64,000 bases of DNA from Tianweitania populi. Its GTDB lineage: Bacteria > Pseudomonadota > Alphaproteobacteria > Rhizobiales > Rhizobiaceae. Where the stretch lies: positions 248,001 through 312,000 of the forward strand of contig NZ_BMZQ01000002.1 in the NCBI RefSeq assembly GCF_014652875.1, in the 5' to 3' direction. Within the stretch, counting starts at the first letter, position 1; the number at the start of each line of letters is the position of its first letter. The notes below the pieces were generated by a model that made no database searches, was not told where the DNA came from, and saw nothing but the letters and a program-made list of their open reading frames with translations. Shown here piece by piece: positions 8,616 through 18,452 of the stretch. The position numbers were made by a program, and so were the translations under genes.

Positions 8616-9611
8616 ATGGATTCTTTCGAAATGAACAAGATCATCGGCGCTTTGCTGGGGACCGTGTTCATCATGTTCTCGATCAGCATTGTGTCCGAAG
8701 CCCTGTTCGCGGCACCGACGCCGGAAACGCCTGGTTTTGCCATCGCGGCTGCCGAACCGGAAGCCGGCGGCAAGACAGACGATGCGGCTCCAGCAGAAGC
8801 ACCGATCGCCGTGCGCATGCAGAGTGCCGATGCGGCTGCCGGTGAAGCGCTGTTCAAGCGTTGCGCCACCTGCCACACCGATGATTCCGGCGGCGCCAAC
8901 AAGATCGGCCCGAACCTCTGGAACATCGTGAACCGCCCGATCGCGTCTCACGAAGGCTTCAGCTATTCGGCGGGCATGAAGGAATTCGCTGCGGCGGAGA
9001 AGACCTGGGATTACGACCACATCGACCACTTCATCGCAGCGCCGAAAGCTGTCGTGAAGGGCACGGCCATGAGCTTTGCTGGTTTGAAAAGCCCGACCGA
9101 CCGCGCCAACTTGATCGCTTATCTGCGCACTACTGCCGATTCCGAAGCCCCGCTTCCGGAAGCGCCGGCTGCGGGTGCCGCTGCAGAAGCTCCGGCAGAG
9201 TCTGGCGCGAACGCCAAGGGCGCATCGCCGGAAGCGCCGGCTGCCAACACCGGTCAGGCCGCCAATCCGGCAGCCGTGGAAGACAGCGGTTCGTCAGGCG
9301 TCACCGGCGCTCCGCTGCCGCAGACCCCTGCCGTTGAAACGCCCGATGGCGATGCGCCGACAGCTAACCCGTCTTCGGGTGGCGTGCCGCAGCATGGCGA
9401 AGGCGCTGCTCCGCAGACCGAGGGTGCTGCTCCGCAGGGCCAGGCCGCTCCGGCCGCCAACCAACCGGCTCCTGCTGCTCCAGCTGCGCCTGCTGCTCCT
9501 GCCGAAGGTGGCGCCGCTGCGCCTCAGGGCAATGCTGCACCGGCTGAAGGAGGTGCTGCGCCTGCTGAAGGTGGCACCGCTCCGGCAGCACCGGCAACGA
9601 CGACGCCCTGA
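8616..9611 (+). CDS. Membrane-anchored class I cytochrome c with long Ala/Pro-rich tail
   Basis: CycM/cytochrome c552-like electron carrier. 331 residues: an uncleaved N-terminal anchor (about 9-32), then a cytochrome c domain with heme motif CATCH (83-87) and the likely axial Met152 in [10 protein letters not shown]. The domain ends near residue 170. The remaining 160 residues are low-complexity Ala/Pro/Glu/Gly/Gln with blocks such as APAEGGAAP, an extended periplasmic tail. ATG at 8616 follows GGGAGCGG. The same frame is open further upstream (to 8181), but that part is a shadow of kdsB. It probably links the cytochrome bc1 complex to cytochrome c oxidase; this role is inferred from CycM homologues. 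Confidence 0.9.
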   Translation: MDSFEMNKIIGALLGTVFIMFSISIVSEALFAAPTPETPGFAIAAAEPEAGGKTDDAAPAEAPIAVRMQSADAAAGEALFKRCATCHTDDSGGANKIGPNLWNIVNRPIASHEGFSYSAGMKEFAAAEKTWDYDHIDHFIAAPKAVVKGTAMSFAGLKSPTDRANLIAYLRTTADSEAPLPEAPAAGAAAEAPAESGANAKGASPEAPAANTGQAANPAAVEDSGSSGVTGAPLPQTPAVETPDGDAPTANPSSGGVPQHGEGAAPQTEGAAPQGQAAPAANQPAPAAPAAPAAPAEGGAAAPQGNAAPAEGGAAPAEGGTAPAAPATTTP

Positions 9612-9673
9612 TCGCGATCAAGCGCGGCAGGCTTCCATGCGCCGCGTCACGCGATTGTCATACACCATCCATG

Positions 9674-9700
9674 AAAAAGCCGGGTTCGCCCCGGCTTTTT
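9674..9700 (+). terminator. Rho-independent terminator after the cytochrome c gene
   Basis: Perfect 11-bp inverted repeat AAAAAGCCGGG / CCCGGCTTTTT with a five-base loop, ending in a run of five T. It lies 63 bases past the cytochrome c stop and before the next operon. Confidence 0.88.
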
Positions 9701-9789
9701 CTGTTTCGGCTCAGGCTTCCGCCGTGCCACCTTGTTTTGCCGGTTTGCTTCTCGCTAAATCCGCATCTGTTTCTGATCCTGAGGTGACG

Positions 9790-11670
9790 ATGTCCCATCG
9801 CTTGCGCAGCAGCCTTGTTCGAACTGCCGGAGCCGCGGCCTTGATCTGGCTGGCCGCCGCCCAGCCGATGGCTGCGCAGGAGTGGCGCACATCTTCGTCG
9901 CTGATCGAGAGCGAGAAGACCGACACGCCGTTCGAGCGCTATTCCTATGTCAATCCGGATGCGCCGAAGGGCGGCACGCTGAACTCCGTGGTTGCTGGCA
10001 CTTTTGACAGCTTCAACCCGTTTATCGTTCGTGGCACGGCCGTTGCGGGTCTTTCCGATTTTGGCGGCATCCTGTGGGAAACACTGTTCCAGCAATCGCT
10101 TGAACAGCCAGGAACCAGCCAACCCCTGCTCGCAGATGCGATGAAGCATCCCGACGATTTTTCTTCTGCGACCTATCGGCTGAACCCGAAAGCCCGTTGG
10201 CACGACGGCAAGCCCGTCACATCAGAGGATGTGGTGTGGTCGTTCAACGTGCTGAAGACAAACAGCCCGCTCTACAATCGCTATTACGCCAATGTCACGG
10301 AAGCCGTAGCGCTCAACGATCGCGAGATCGAGTTCCGTTTCGACCAAAAGGGCAATCGCGAACTGCCGCATATCTTAGGCGATCTCGCCGTGCTGCCGAA
10401 GCATTGGTGGGAAGGCACGGATGCGCAGGGTCGCAAGCGCGACATCACCCAGCCGACGCTTGAAGCCCCGCTTGGCTCAGGTCCCTACAAGATTGGACCG
10501 TTCCGACCAGGCGCGGAAATTACCTGGACGCGTGTCGAGGATTATTGGGGCGCCGATGTCGGCGTGAATGTCGGGCGTAACAATTTCGACCGGCGCAAGT
10601 ATGTCTACATCCAGGACGACAACGCCGCCTGGCTTGCCTTCACCAAGGGTGGCATGCAGGATATTCGCATGGAAAACAGCTCGCGGCGCTGGTCGACCGA
10701 GTATAATTTTCCGGCGGTCGAAGCTGGCGACGTCGTGAAGGCGGAGTATCCATCTACTGCCCGCATCAACATGCAGGGTTTCGCTCTCAACCTGCGCCGG
10801 CCTCAGTTCCAGAACCGTGATGTCAGGCACGCCTTGACGCTCGCCTATGATTTCGAAACGCAGAACCGTCAGGCATTTTTTGGTTTGAACACCAGAACGT
10901 CCAGCTTCTTCCCGGGTGGCGGACTCGCGTCCGGCGGCGTGCCGGAAGGTCGTGAGTTGGCAATTCTGGAACCATATCGGGATCAACTGCCGCCTGAACT
11001 CTTCACCGAGCCGTTCAAGCTCCCGGTGTTCGACACGCCGCAATCCGAACGCACGCATTTGCGCGAAGCAGTTCAGCTCATGCGCAAGGCCGGTTGGGAG
11101 ATTAAAGGTGGTAAGCTTCTGAACGCCCAGGGCGAGCAGATGAAGATCGAGTTCCTTGGCAGCGGTCCAACCGACGAGATCATCGCGGGTCCCTTCCTCC
11201 AAAATCTTCGAAAGATCGGCATCGATGCTTCGCTTCGCGTGGTTGACGCAAGCCAGTATGTGAACCGGACCCGCGCTTTCGAGTTCGACATGATTACGGA
11301 AGTGCTGGCTCAGACTGAATCACCAGGTAACGAGCAGCGCGATTTTTGGAGCAGTCAGGCCGCTGATACGCCAGGCTCGCGCAACACGATGGGTATCAAG
11401 AACCCGGTCATCGATGCCCTGATCGATAAGGTCATCTTCTCAACAGATCGCGACGACCTGACGGCAGCCACCAAGGCGCTCGATCGCGTTCTCTTGTGGA
11501 ACTATTATGTCGTGCCCCAATATCACCGACCCAATATGTGGGTCGCCTATTGGAACAAGTTCGGCATCCCGGAAAAGCAGTCTGAGTATATGGGCGTGGA
11601 TGCGGATTCCTGGTGGATCGATCCGGCCAAGGAACAGGCTCTTGCGGCCAAATACCGGAGCGTGAATTGA
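9790..11670 (+). CDS. yejA: YejA-like extracellular solute-binding protein (peptide/microcin C importer), paralogue 1
   Basis: Periplasmic binding protein of family 5 for an ABC importer; the E. coli Yej system takes up oligopeptides and microcin C. 626 residues with a Sec signal peptide ending near AAAQPMAAQ. The family motif SYVNPDAPKGGTLN follows, with FDSFNPF, GSGPYKIGPF and the C-terminal VVPQYHRPNMWVAYWNKFG. GAGGTGACG directly precedes the ATG at 9790. Its stop overlaps the start of a second YejA-like gene, then yejB, yejE and yejF follow on the same strand, so it is the first gene of a five-gene operon. The frame is also open in a long reading from 9175, which is a false extension through the cytochrome tail. 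Confidence 0.93.
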   Translation: MSHRLRSSLVRTAGAAALIWLAAAQPMAAQEWRTSSSLIESEKTDTPFERYSYVNPDAPKGGTLNSVVAGTFDSFNPFIVRGTAVAGLSDFGGILWETLFQQSLEQPGTSQPLLADAMKHPDDFSSATYRLNPKARWHDGKPVTSEDVVWSFNVLKTNSPLYNRYYANVTEAVALNDREIEFRFDQKGNRELPHILGDLAVLPKHWWEGTDAQGRKRDITQPTLEAPLGSGPYKIGPFRPGAEITWTRVEDYWGADVGVNVGRNNFDRRKYVYIQDDNAAWLAFTKGGMQDIRMENSSRRWSTEYNFPAVEAGDVVKAEYPSTARINMQGFALNLRRPQFQNRDVRHALTLAYDFETQNRQAFFGLNTRTSSFFPGGGLASGGVPEGRELAILEPYRDQLPPELFTEPFKLPVFDTPQSERTHLREAVQLMRKAGWEIKGGKLLNAQGEQMKIEFLGSGPTDEIIAGPFLQNLRKIGIDASLRVVDASQYVNRTRAFEFDMITEVLAQTESPGNEQRDFWSSQAADTPGSRNTMGIKNPVIDALIDKVIFSTDRDDLTAATKALDRVLLWNYYVVPQYHRPNMWVAYWNKFGIPEKQSEYMGVDADSWWIDPAKEQALAAKYRSVN

Positions 11671-13547
11671 GGTTTGGTCCTCCCCTTCCGCGGCGCTCGT
11701 TCCTCGCACTGGCCGGCGCCGCTGCTCTGTCGCCCGTTATCGGTCGTGTTGCCTTTGCGGCGACACCGACCGATACGCCGCTGCATGGATTGTCGGCTTT
11801 TGGCGATCTGAAGTATCCGCCGGAAGCCACTCAGCTTGATTATGCGTCGCCGGAAGCGCCGAGCGGGGGCACGTTCAACTTCACGCCCTCTTCCTGGTAC
11901 TTCAACCAGAACACGCAGACCTTCAACACGCTGAACAGCTTCATTCTGCGCGGCGACGCGCCGCCGCGCATGGAGCTTTGCTTCGATTCCCTCATGGGAT
12001 CGGCGCTGGATGAGCCGGACACCCTGTATGGCCTCGTTGCCGAGACCGTTTCGATCGCGGCTGACCGCAACAGCTGGGTGTTCAAGCTACGGCCGCAAGC
12101 CCGCTTCCATGATGGCGCGCCGATCACGCCCGAGGATGTGGCTGCGAGCTACATGCTGCTCAAGGATCAGGGGCATCCCGACCTGGCCTTGCCGCTGGTC
12201 GATCTGCGTGCGGCGGAAGTTCTCTCGTCCGATACGGTGCGGCTGGTGTTTGACGGCAACCAGTCGCCGCGGGCGATCCTGGCCGTTGCCACTTTCCCAA
12301 TTCTGTCGCGCGCCAATATCGAGGATCGCAACGGCTTCGACGGCGATCCAATGACCGCGCTTCTTGGATCGGGTCCCTACAAGGTCGGCCTCGTGCAGGC
12401 CGGTCAGACGATCGAGTATGAGCGCGTGCCCGATTATTGGGGCCGCGATCTGCTGTTGAACAAGGGGCTGCATCACTTCGACCGCATCCGCATCGAGTTC
12501 TACCGCGAACGGCAGGCAGAGTTCGAGGCGTTCAAGAAGGGCGAGATCCTGTTCCGCGAGGAATATACGAGCCGCGTTTGGGCGACCGGCTATGATTTTC
12601 CGGCGATCAACCAAGGCCGCGTCGTGAAGCGGGAGTTCCCGGCGGAAAAGCGGCCATCGATGCAGGCCTGGGCAGTGAACCAGCGCCGCAATCGCTTCAA
12701 GGATGCGCGGGTCCGTGAGGCCATTGGGCTCTGCTTCGACTTCGAGTGGACCAACCGCAACCTGTTTTACGATGGCTACAACCGCTCCGACTCCCTGTTC
12801 GAACGCTCGGAGTTCAGCGCGGATGGTCCTCCGCAGGGCGATGAACTGGCGCTGCTGGAACTGCTGCGCAGCCAGCTTCCGCCGACCGTGTTCGGCGAAC
12901 CGATCATGCAGCCGCGCTCAAACGGCTCGGGTCGCGACCGCGCATTGTTGTCGCGCGCGCAGAGCCTGCTGGGGGATGCCGGGTTCGAGCGGCGGGACGG
13001 CTTCTTTCATGCCCGCGAAGGCGAGCGCCTGACACTGGAGATGCTGGTCAACGATGACGGCCTGGCGCGGCGCGATGCGCCCTTTGTCGAGAACATGCGC
13101 GCGATCGGCATCGATGCATCCGTGCGGCTGGTCGATCCCGCGCAATATCAGGCGCGGCAGGCGAGCTTCGATTTTGACATGATCAGTGTTGCGGCCAGCT
13201 TCACGGCCACGCCGACGCGCGACGAAATGGAAAGTTTCTTCCATTCGAAGACCGCAAACCGGGAAGGATCGCGTAATCTGCCGGGGATCGCCGATCCGGC
13301 CGTGGACGCTTTAGTGGACGCCGTAGGGCGTGCGGAAACCCGCGAGATGCTGGTCGTGGCCATGCGGGCGCTCGACAGGGTCTTGCGCGCGCGGCGCGAT
13401 TGGATTCCACAGTATTACCTGGCGAATCATCGGGCGAGCTTCTGGGACATGTTCGGCTTCAAGGAGCCGAAGCCCGACTACGGCTTCCCCGTGGAACGCT
13501 TGTGGTGGGTCGACGCGGCAAAGGCCAAGGCGATCGGCAAGGCGTGA
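11667..13547 (+). CDS. YejA-like extracellular solute-binding protein, paralogue 2 (Tat-type signal, TTG start)
   Basis: Second family-5 binding protein of the Yej operon, also 626 residues. The chosen start is TTG at 11667, overlapping the stop of the first gene as TTGA, with GGAG six bases upstream. This gives the leader LRFGPPLPRRSFLALAGAAA, a twin-arginine (RRSFLA) signal, followed by an Ala-rich core and the likely site VAFAA. The GTG at 11613 lies inside the preceding gene and would bury the signal. The body shows the same landmarks as paralogue 1 (LDYASPEAPSGGTFN, GSGPYKVGLV, WIPQYYLANHRASFWDMFG). The two proteins are clearly diverged. A second ligand range is inferred, not shown. Confidence 0.9.
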   Translation: MRFGPPLPRRSFLALAGAAALSPVIGRVAFAATPTDTPLHGLSAFGDLKYPPEATQLDYASPEAPSGGTFNFTPSSWYFNQNTQTFNTLNSFILRGDAPPRMELCFDSLMGSALDEPDTLYGLVAETVSIAADRNSWVFKLRPQARFHDGAPITPEDVAASYMLLKDQGHPDLALPLVDLRAAEVLSSDTVRLVFDGNQSPRAILAVATFPILSRANIEDRNGFDGDPMTALLGSGPYKVGLVQAGQTIEYERVPDYWGRDLLLNKGLHHFDRIRIEFYRERQAEFEAFKKGEILFREEYTSRVWATGYDFPAINQGRVVKREFPAEKRPSMQAWAVNQRRNRFKDARVREAIGLCFDFEWTNRNLFYDGYNRSDSLFERSEFSADGPPQGDELALLELLRSQLPPTVFGEPIMQPRSNGSGRDRALLSRAQSLLGDAGFERRDGFFHAREGERLTLEMLVNDDGLARRDAPFVENMRAIGIDASVRLVDPAQYQARQASFDFDMISVAASFTATPTRDEMESFFHSKTANREGSRNLPGIADPAVDALVDAVGRAETREMLVVAMRALDRVLRARRDWIPQYYLANHRASFWDMFGFKEPKPDYGFPVERLWWVDAAKAKAIGKA

Positions 13548-13596
13548 CAGGATAGGTGTTGAAGCACACTCCAGTTGATTTCGGGATGGTGATCTA

Positions 13597-14679
13597 GTGG
13601 GCGCTTACATCCTGCGCCGATTGCTGCTGATGGTTCCAACCATCTTCGGCATCATGGCCGTGTCCTTCCTGGTGATTCAGTTCGCGCCCGGCGGTCCCGT
13701 CGAGCAAGTCATCGCCAAGCTGTCCGGCCAGGGCAGCGACATGCTTTCGGGCGGTGGGGGCGATAGTGGCCAGGCTGGCGGCGGTGGCGAGAGTTCGCAA
13801 TATCGCGGCGCGCAGGGGCTCGACCCCGCCTTCATCAAGCAGCTGGAAGCGCAGTTTGGCTTCGATAAGCCGTGGTACACCCGCTTCTTCGGCATGCTGG
13901 GCAGCTACCTGCGGTTCGATTTCGGCGAGAGCTTCTTCCGCGATATTTCCGTGCTAGACCTGATCATCGAGAAGATGCCGGTCTCGATCTCGCTGGGGCT
14001 CTGGATCACGCTGATTTCCTATGTGATTTCGATCCCGCTGGGGATCCGCAAGGCGGTCAAGGACGGGTCGAGCTTCGACGTCTGGACCTCCGGCATCGTC
14101 ATCATCGGCTATGCCATTCCCGGCTTTTTGTTCGCGATCCTGCTGATGGTGTTGTTTGCCGGCGGATCGTTTTTCGACTGGTTCCCGCTGCGCGGGCTGA
14201 CCTCCGAAAACTGGTCGCAGCTGTCGTGGCCGATGAAGATCATCGACTACTTCTGGCATCTGGCGCTGCCGTTGACCGCGATGGTTCTGTCCGCTTTCGC
14301 CACAACGACCCTGCTGACCAAGAACTCGTTTCTGGAAGAAATCCGCAAGCAGTACGTCGTGACGGCGCGTGCCAAGGGCCTGTCTGAGCGGCAGGTGCTT
14401 TATGGCCACGTGTTCCGCAATGCGATGCTGATCGTGATCGCGGGCTTCCCTGGCGCCTTCATCTCGGCCTTCTTCACGGGGTCCCTGCTGATCGAGAACA
14501 TCTTCTCGCTCGATGGGCTTGGCCTGCTTGGATATCGCTCGGTGATCGACCGCGATTATCCCGTGGTGTTTGCCACGCTCTTCATCTTCTCGCTGGTGGG
14601 GCTGTTGGTTGGCCTGCTTTCGGATCTTCTTTACACCTGGATCGATCCGCGCATCGACTTCGAGAGCCGGGACGTTTGA
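13597..14679 (+). CDS. yejB: Peptide ABC transporter permease YejB
   Basis: Inner-membrane permease of the Yej importer. 360 residues, GTG start at 13597. Six transmembrane helices are visible: an N-terminal helix (about 7-27), then about 130-155, 160-190, 225-245, 280-310 and 325-350. The DppB/OppB-type cytoplasmic coupling segment [18 protein letters not shown] is present. A Gly/Ser-rich periplasmic insert (about 45-70) is typical of YejB proteins. It starts 49 bases after the second binding protein and overlaps yejE by one base (TGATG), a sign of translational coupling. Confidence 0.96.
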   Translation: MGAYILRRLLLMVPTIFGIMAVSFLVIQFAPGGPVEQVIAKLSGQGSDMLSGGGGDSGQAGGGGESSQYRGAQGLDPAFIKQLEAQFGFDKPWYTRFFGMLGSYLRFDFGESFFRDISVLDLIIEKMPVSISLGLWITLISYVISIPLGIRKAVKDGSSFDVWTSGIVIIGYAIPGFLFAILLMVLFAGGSFFDWFPLRGLTSENWSQLSWPMKIIDYFWHLALPLTAMVLSAFATTTLLTKNSFLEEIRKQYVVTARAKGLSERQVLYGHVFRNAMLIVIAGFPGAFISAFFTGSLLIENIFSLDGLGLLGYRSVIDRDYPVVFATLFIFSLVGLLVGLLSDLLYTWIDPRIDFESRDV

Positions 14680-15830
14680 TGTCGGAAATCCAGCTCAAGG
14701 CCGAAGTGGAACAGGTGCGCGAACGCGTGTCGCGCCCATGGCTGTCGCCGTTGAACGCCAGGCGATTGGAAAGCTTCAAGGCGAATCGGCGCGGGTACTG
14801 GTCGCTCTGGATCTTCCTCGTCCTGTTCGTTCTGTCGCTCGGCGCCGAATTCATTGCCAACGACCGGCCCATCCTCGCCTCCTACAAGGGCGAGATCCTC
14901 GTGCCGGTGCTGGTGGACTATCCGGAAGAGAAGTTCGGCGGTTTTTACGCCGTGACGGACTACCGCGACCCCACGATCAGCGACGAGATCGAGGCTAATG
15001 GCTGGGTGATCTGGCCGCCGATCCGCTATTCCTACAACACCGTCAACAACGACATTCCGGCTGCGGCGCCTGCCAAGCCCTCCTGGATGTATTCGGTGGA
15101 AGAGCGTTGCTCGCGCTATCCGCTGGGCGTGGACGATCCGAACTGCACGCTGGGCAACTGGAACTGGCTGGGCACGGATGATTCCGCGCGCGACGTGCTG
15201 TCGCGCGTGATCTACGGCTTCCGTATTTCGGTGCTGTTTGGTCTGGTGCTGACCCTGGCATCGGCGGTGATCGGTGTTTCGGCTGGTGCCGTGCAGGGTT
15301 ATTTCGGCGGCTGGACCGACCTGCTGCTGCAGCGTTTCATCGAGATCTGGTCGTCCATCCCGGTGCTCTACCTCATCCTGATCATCGCCGCCGTGCTGCC
15401 GCCGGGCTTCTTCATCCTGCTCGGTATCATGCTGCTGTTCTCGTGGGTGGCCTTTGTGGGCGTGGTGCGCGCGGAGTTCCTGCGGGCGCGCAACTTCGAA
15501 TATGTGAATGCCGCACGCGCGCTCGGCGTCGGCAACCGCACGATCATGACGCGGCATCTCCTGCCCAACGCCATGGTTGCGACGCTGACCTTCCTGCCGT
15601 TCATCCTCAACAGCTCGATCACGACGCTGACCTCGCTCGACTTCCTGGGCCTTGGACTGCCGCCAGGATCACCGTCGCTGGGCGAACTACTGCGTCAGGG
15701 CCAGCGCAACCTCAATGCGCCGTGGCTCGGCATTTCGGGCTTCCTCGTTTTGTCCATCATGCTGTCGCTGCTCATCTTCATCGGCGAGGCCACGCGCGAC
15801 GCCTTCGATCCGCGCAAGACGTTCCGGTGA
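14679..15830 (+). CDS. yejE: Peptide ABC transporter permease YejE
   Basis: Second permease of the importer, DppC/OppC type. 383 residues; ATG at 14679 shares one base with the yejB stop. An N-terminal cytoplasmic stretch and helix (about 40-60) are followed by a large periplasmic loop with two Cys residues, which contains the LGTDDSARDVLSRVIYGF motif of OppC-type permeases. Five further helices come after it, with coupling motif EYVNAARALGVGNRTIMTRH. The loop between helix 1 and the motif is longer than in generic DppC proteins, as expected for YejE. The next gene, yejF, starts within a few bases. Confidence 0.96.
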   Translation: MSEIQLKAEVEQVRERVSRPWLSPLNARRLESFKANRRGYWSLWIFLVLFVLSLGAEFIANDRPILASYKGEILVPVLVDYPEEKFGGFYAVTDYRDPTISDEIEANGWVIWPPIRYSYNTVNNDIPAAAPAKPSWMYSVEERCSRYPLGVDDPNCTLGNWNWLGTDDSARDVLSRVIYGFRISVLFGLVLTLASAVIGVSAGAVQGYFGGWTDLLLQRFIEIWSSIPVLYLILIIAAVLPPGFFILLGIMLLFSWVAFVGVVRAEFLRARNFEYVNAARALGVGNRTIMTRHLLPNAMVATLTFLPFILNSSITTLTSLDFLGLGLPPGSPSLGELLRQGQRNLNAPWLGISGFLVLSIMLSLLIFIGEATRDAFDPRKTFR

Positions 15831-15835
15831 GAAAC

Positions 15836-17464
15836 GTGACCCAGCCGCTTCTTTCCGTTCGCGACTTGTCGGTTGCCTTCACCCAAGGCGGGCACGAAAG
15901 CCTCGCCGTGGATCACGTGTCCTTCGACATCGCCAAGGGCGAAACCGTGGCGCTGGTGGGTGAATCCGGTTCGGGCAAGTCGGTATCGGCGCTTTCCGTG
16001 CTGAAGCTCCTGCCCTACCCGCCCGCCCGCCATCCAAGCGGGCAGATCCTGTTCGATGGCGTTGATCTGCTGTCGGCCGATGAAATCGCCTTGCGGAAGG
16101 TGCGCGGCAACGACGTCACCATGATCTTCCAGGAGCCCATGACGTCGCTCAATCCGCTGCATACGATCGAGCAGCAGGTCGGCGAAGTGCTCAAGCTGCA
16201 TCAGGGCATGCGCGATGCTCAGGCTCGGGCACGCACGCTGGAGCTTCTGAACGAAGTCGGTATTCGCGAGCCGGAAAAGCGGCTGTCCGCCTATCCGCAT
16301 CAGTTGTCGGGCGGGCAGCGGCAGCGCGTGATGATCGCGATGGCGCTGGCGAACCGGCCGAAGCTGCTGATTGCCGACGAGCCGACCACCGCGCTCGATG
16401 TCACCGTGCAGGCGCAGATCCTCAAGCTGCTCGGCGAGTTGAAGGCGACGCATGGCATGTCCATGCTGTTTATCACGCATGATCTGGGCATCGTCCGACG
16501 CATTGCCGATCGTGTCTGCGTGATGACCAAGGGCAGGATCGTGGAAGAAGGGCCGACGAAGGAGATCTTCGCCAACCCGCAGCACGAGTACACGCGCCAT
16601 CTGCTGGCGGCCGAACCAAAGGGCGCGCCGCCGCCGGTTGATCCCACGGCCAAGACGGTGATGTCGGGGCGGGACATCAAGGTCCATTTCCCGATCAAGC
16701 AGGGCTTTTTCCGCAAGACCGTCGATTATGTGCGGGCGGTGGACGGCATCGATGTCACGGTGAAGGCCGGGCAAACGCTTGGCGTGGTCGGCGAATCCGG
16801 TTCGGGCAAGACGACGCTCGGCCTGGCACTGGCGCGCATGATTTCGTCCAAGGGCGACATTCGCTTCGAGGACAAGGCGATCGACGGCCTGTCGTTTAAG
16901 GAGATGCGGCCGCTCCGCAATGAATTGCAGATCGTGTTCCAGGACCCGTTCGGGTCGCTGAGCCCGCGCATGTCGGTTGGCGAGATCATCCAGGAAGGGC
17001 TGAAGATCCACGCCCGCGATCTGTCCGCAGACGAGCGCGATGATCGTGTTGTCGATGTGCTGCGCGAAGTCGGGCTCGATCCGGCGACCCGCTTCCGTTA
17101 TCCGCACGAGTTTTCCGGCGGCCAGCGCCAGCGCATCGCGATTGCACGCGCCATGGTGCTGAAGCCGCGCTTCGTGATGCTGGACGAGCCGACTTCGGCG
17201 CTCGACATGAGCGTGCAGGCGCAGGTGGTGGATCTGCTGCGTGATCTCCAGAAGAAGCACGACCTCGCCTACCTCTTCATCAGCCACGATCTGAAGGTCG
17301 TGCGCGCGCTGGCCAACGAAGTGATCGTGATGCGCAACGGCCAGGTGGTGGAGCACGGTCCGTCGACGCAGATCTTCGACAATCCGCAGACCGATTACAC
17401 CAAGGCGCTGATCGCGGCCGCCTTCAAGATCGAGACGGCTGCGGATAGTGCCATCAGCCAGTAA
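15836..17464 (+). CDS. yejF: Peptide ABC transporter fused ATPase YejF
   Basis: Double ATP-binding subunit that powers YejBE. About 542 residues with two complete ABC cassettes. Cassette 1 has Walker A GESGSGKS, signature LSGGQRQRVMIA and Walker B LLIADEP. Cassette 2 has Walker A GESGSGKT, signature FSGGQRQRIAIA and Walker B FVMLDEP. Each half ends with an oligopeptide-transporter C-terminal segment (HEYTRHLLAAEP and TDYTKALIAAAF). GTG at 15836 has GGTGAG upstream; GTG at 15827, overlapping the yejE stop, is the alternative and would add three residues. It closes the Yej operon; the dehydrogenase gene follows after 13 bases. Confidence 0.96.
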   Translation: MTQPLLSVRDLSVAFTQGGHESLAVDHVSFDIAKGETVALVGESGSGKSVSALSVLKLLPYPPARHPSGQILFDGVDLLSADEIALRKVRGNDVTMIFQEPMTSLNPLHTIEQQVGEVLKLHQGMRDAQARARTLELLNEVGIREPEKRLSAYPHQLSGGQRQRVMIAMALANRPKLLIADEPTTALDVTVQAQILKLLGELKATHGMSMLFITHDLGIVRRIADRVCVMTKGRIVEEGPTKEIFANPQHEYTRHLLAAEPKGAPPPVDPTAKTVMSGRDIKVHFPIKQGFFRKTVDYVRAVDGIDVTVKAGQTLGVVGESGSGKTTLGLALARMISSKGDIRFEDKAIDGLSFKEMRPLRNELQIVFQDPFGSLSPRMSVGEIIQEGLKIHARDLSADERDDRVVDVLREVGLDPATRFRYPHEFSGGQRQRIAIARAMVLKPRFVMLDEPTSALDMSVQAQVVDLLRDLQKKHDLAYLFISHDLKVVRALANEVIVMRNGQVVEHGPSTQIFDNPQTDYTKALIAAAFKIETAADSAISQ

Positions 17465-17477
17465 CGGAACGCTTCGC

Positions 17478-18431
17478 ATGACCGACGGAACGCGGGGCAA
17501 GGTGCTGCTTGCCACCAACAAGACCGACAACGCGCTTTGGGTCGATCTTCTCGGCCGCACCGGACGCGAGGTGGTGACTGCGCCCGATGGCGCGGAAGAT
17601 CCCAGCATCCATTATGCCGTGGCCTGGCATCAGCCGCATGGCGTGCTCGGCAATCTGCCTAACCTGAAGGCGATCTTCTCGCTGGGTGCAGGCGTCGATC
17701 ACGTGCTGCGCGATCCGACCCTGCCCGACCTGCCGATCGTGCGCGTGGTGTCCGAGAACCTGGCGCAGCACATGGCGGAATATGTGACGTGGCGGGTGCT
17801 CGATCATCACCGCCGAGGCGCGCAGTACCAGCGGCAGCAGGCCGCAGGCGACTGGAACGAACTGACTCAGCCGACTTCAGCGGAAACAAGCGTCGGCTTC
17901 ATGGGCATCGGCGAGCTGGGACGTACCGCTGCGCGTGCCGTCGGTTCGCTCGGCTTCAAGCTCAACGGCTGGAGCCGCCGCCCCGCCGACGTGCCTGACA
18001 TGACCACCTATGCCGGTGCCGAGGGCTTGCCGGACTTTCTTGCGAGTACAGACATTCTCGTCGTGCTGCTGCCGCTGACCGACGCCACACGCGGCATCAT
18101 CACCTATGATCTCCTGAGACAACTGCGCCGCGACAATGCGATCGGCGGCTCGGTGCTGATCAATGCCGGCCGTGGCGGCTTGCATCGTGAAGCCGATATT
18201 CTGCGCGCGCTGGAAGATGGTTCGCTCGGCGAAGCCAGCCTAGACGTGTTCGAGACAGAGCCGCTACCGGAAGCCTCGCCGCTGTGGCAGCATCCGAAGG
18301 TTTTCGTCACGCCGCATGCGGCAGCGCCGTCCGATCCGCGCGCCATTACCATGCCGATGCTGGAACAGATGGACGCGTATGACCGCGGCGAGCCGCTGCA
18401 GAACCTGGTGGATCGCGCGGCCGGCTATTGA
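17478..18431 (+). CDS. D-2-hydroxyacid dehydrogenase (glyoxylate/hydroxypyruvate reductase A-like)
   Basis: NAD(P)H-dependent reductase of 2-oxoacids, GhrA subgroup by its short length (317 residues) and motif set. The dinucleotide fold has GFMGIGELGRTAARAVG (about 140-156). The substrate Arg lies in NAGRGG (229-234) and the catalytic His is His280 in TPHAAA, with the Glu in VFETEPLP. The ATG at 17478 gives a start matching the family; the longer reading from 17448 overlaps yejF. It lies 13 bases after yejF and may be co-transcribed, although no functional link is obvious. Glyoxylate or hydroxypyruvate as substrate is a family inference. Confidence 0.9.
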   Translation: MTDGTRGKVLLATNKTDNALWVDLLGRTGREVVTAPDGAEDPSIHYAVAWHQPHGVLGNLPNLKAIFSLGAGVDHVLRDPTLPDLPIVRVVSENLAQHMAEYVTWRVLDHHRRGAQYQRQQAAGDWNELTQPTSAETSVGFMGIGELGRTAARAVGSLGFKLNGWSRRPADVPDMTTYAGAEGLPDFLASTDILVVLLPLTDATRGIITYDLLRQLRRDNAIGGSVLINAGRGGLHREADILRALEDGSLGEASLDVFETEPLPEASPLWQHPKVFVTPHAAAPSDPRAITMPMLEQMDAYDRGEPLQNLVDRAAGY

Positions 18432-18452
18432 TCTGAAAAGTCCGCCGAGCTT

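Noticed and set aside
9175-11670. Single 831-residue frame joining the cytochrome tail region to the first YejA-like protein
   Set aside because: The first part is a shifted, Arg/Leu/Pro-rich reading of the cytochrome c tail; the true start at 9790 has its own ribosome site and signal peptide, with a terminator in between.
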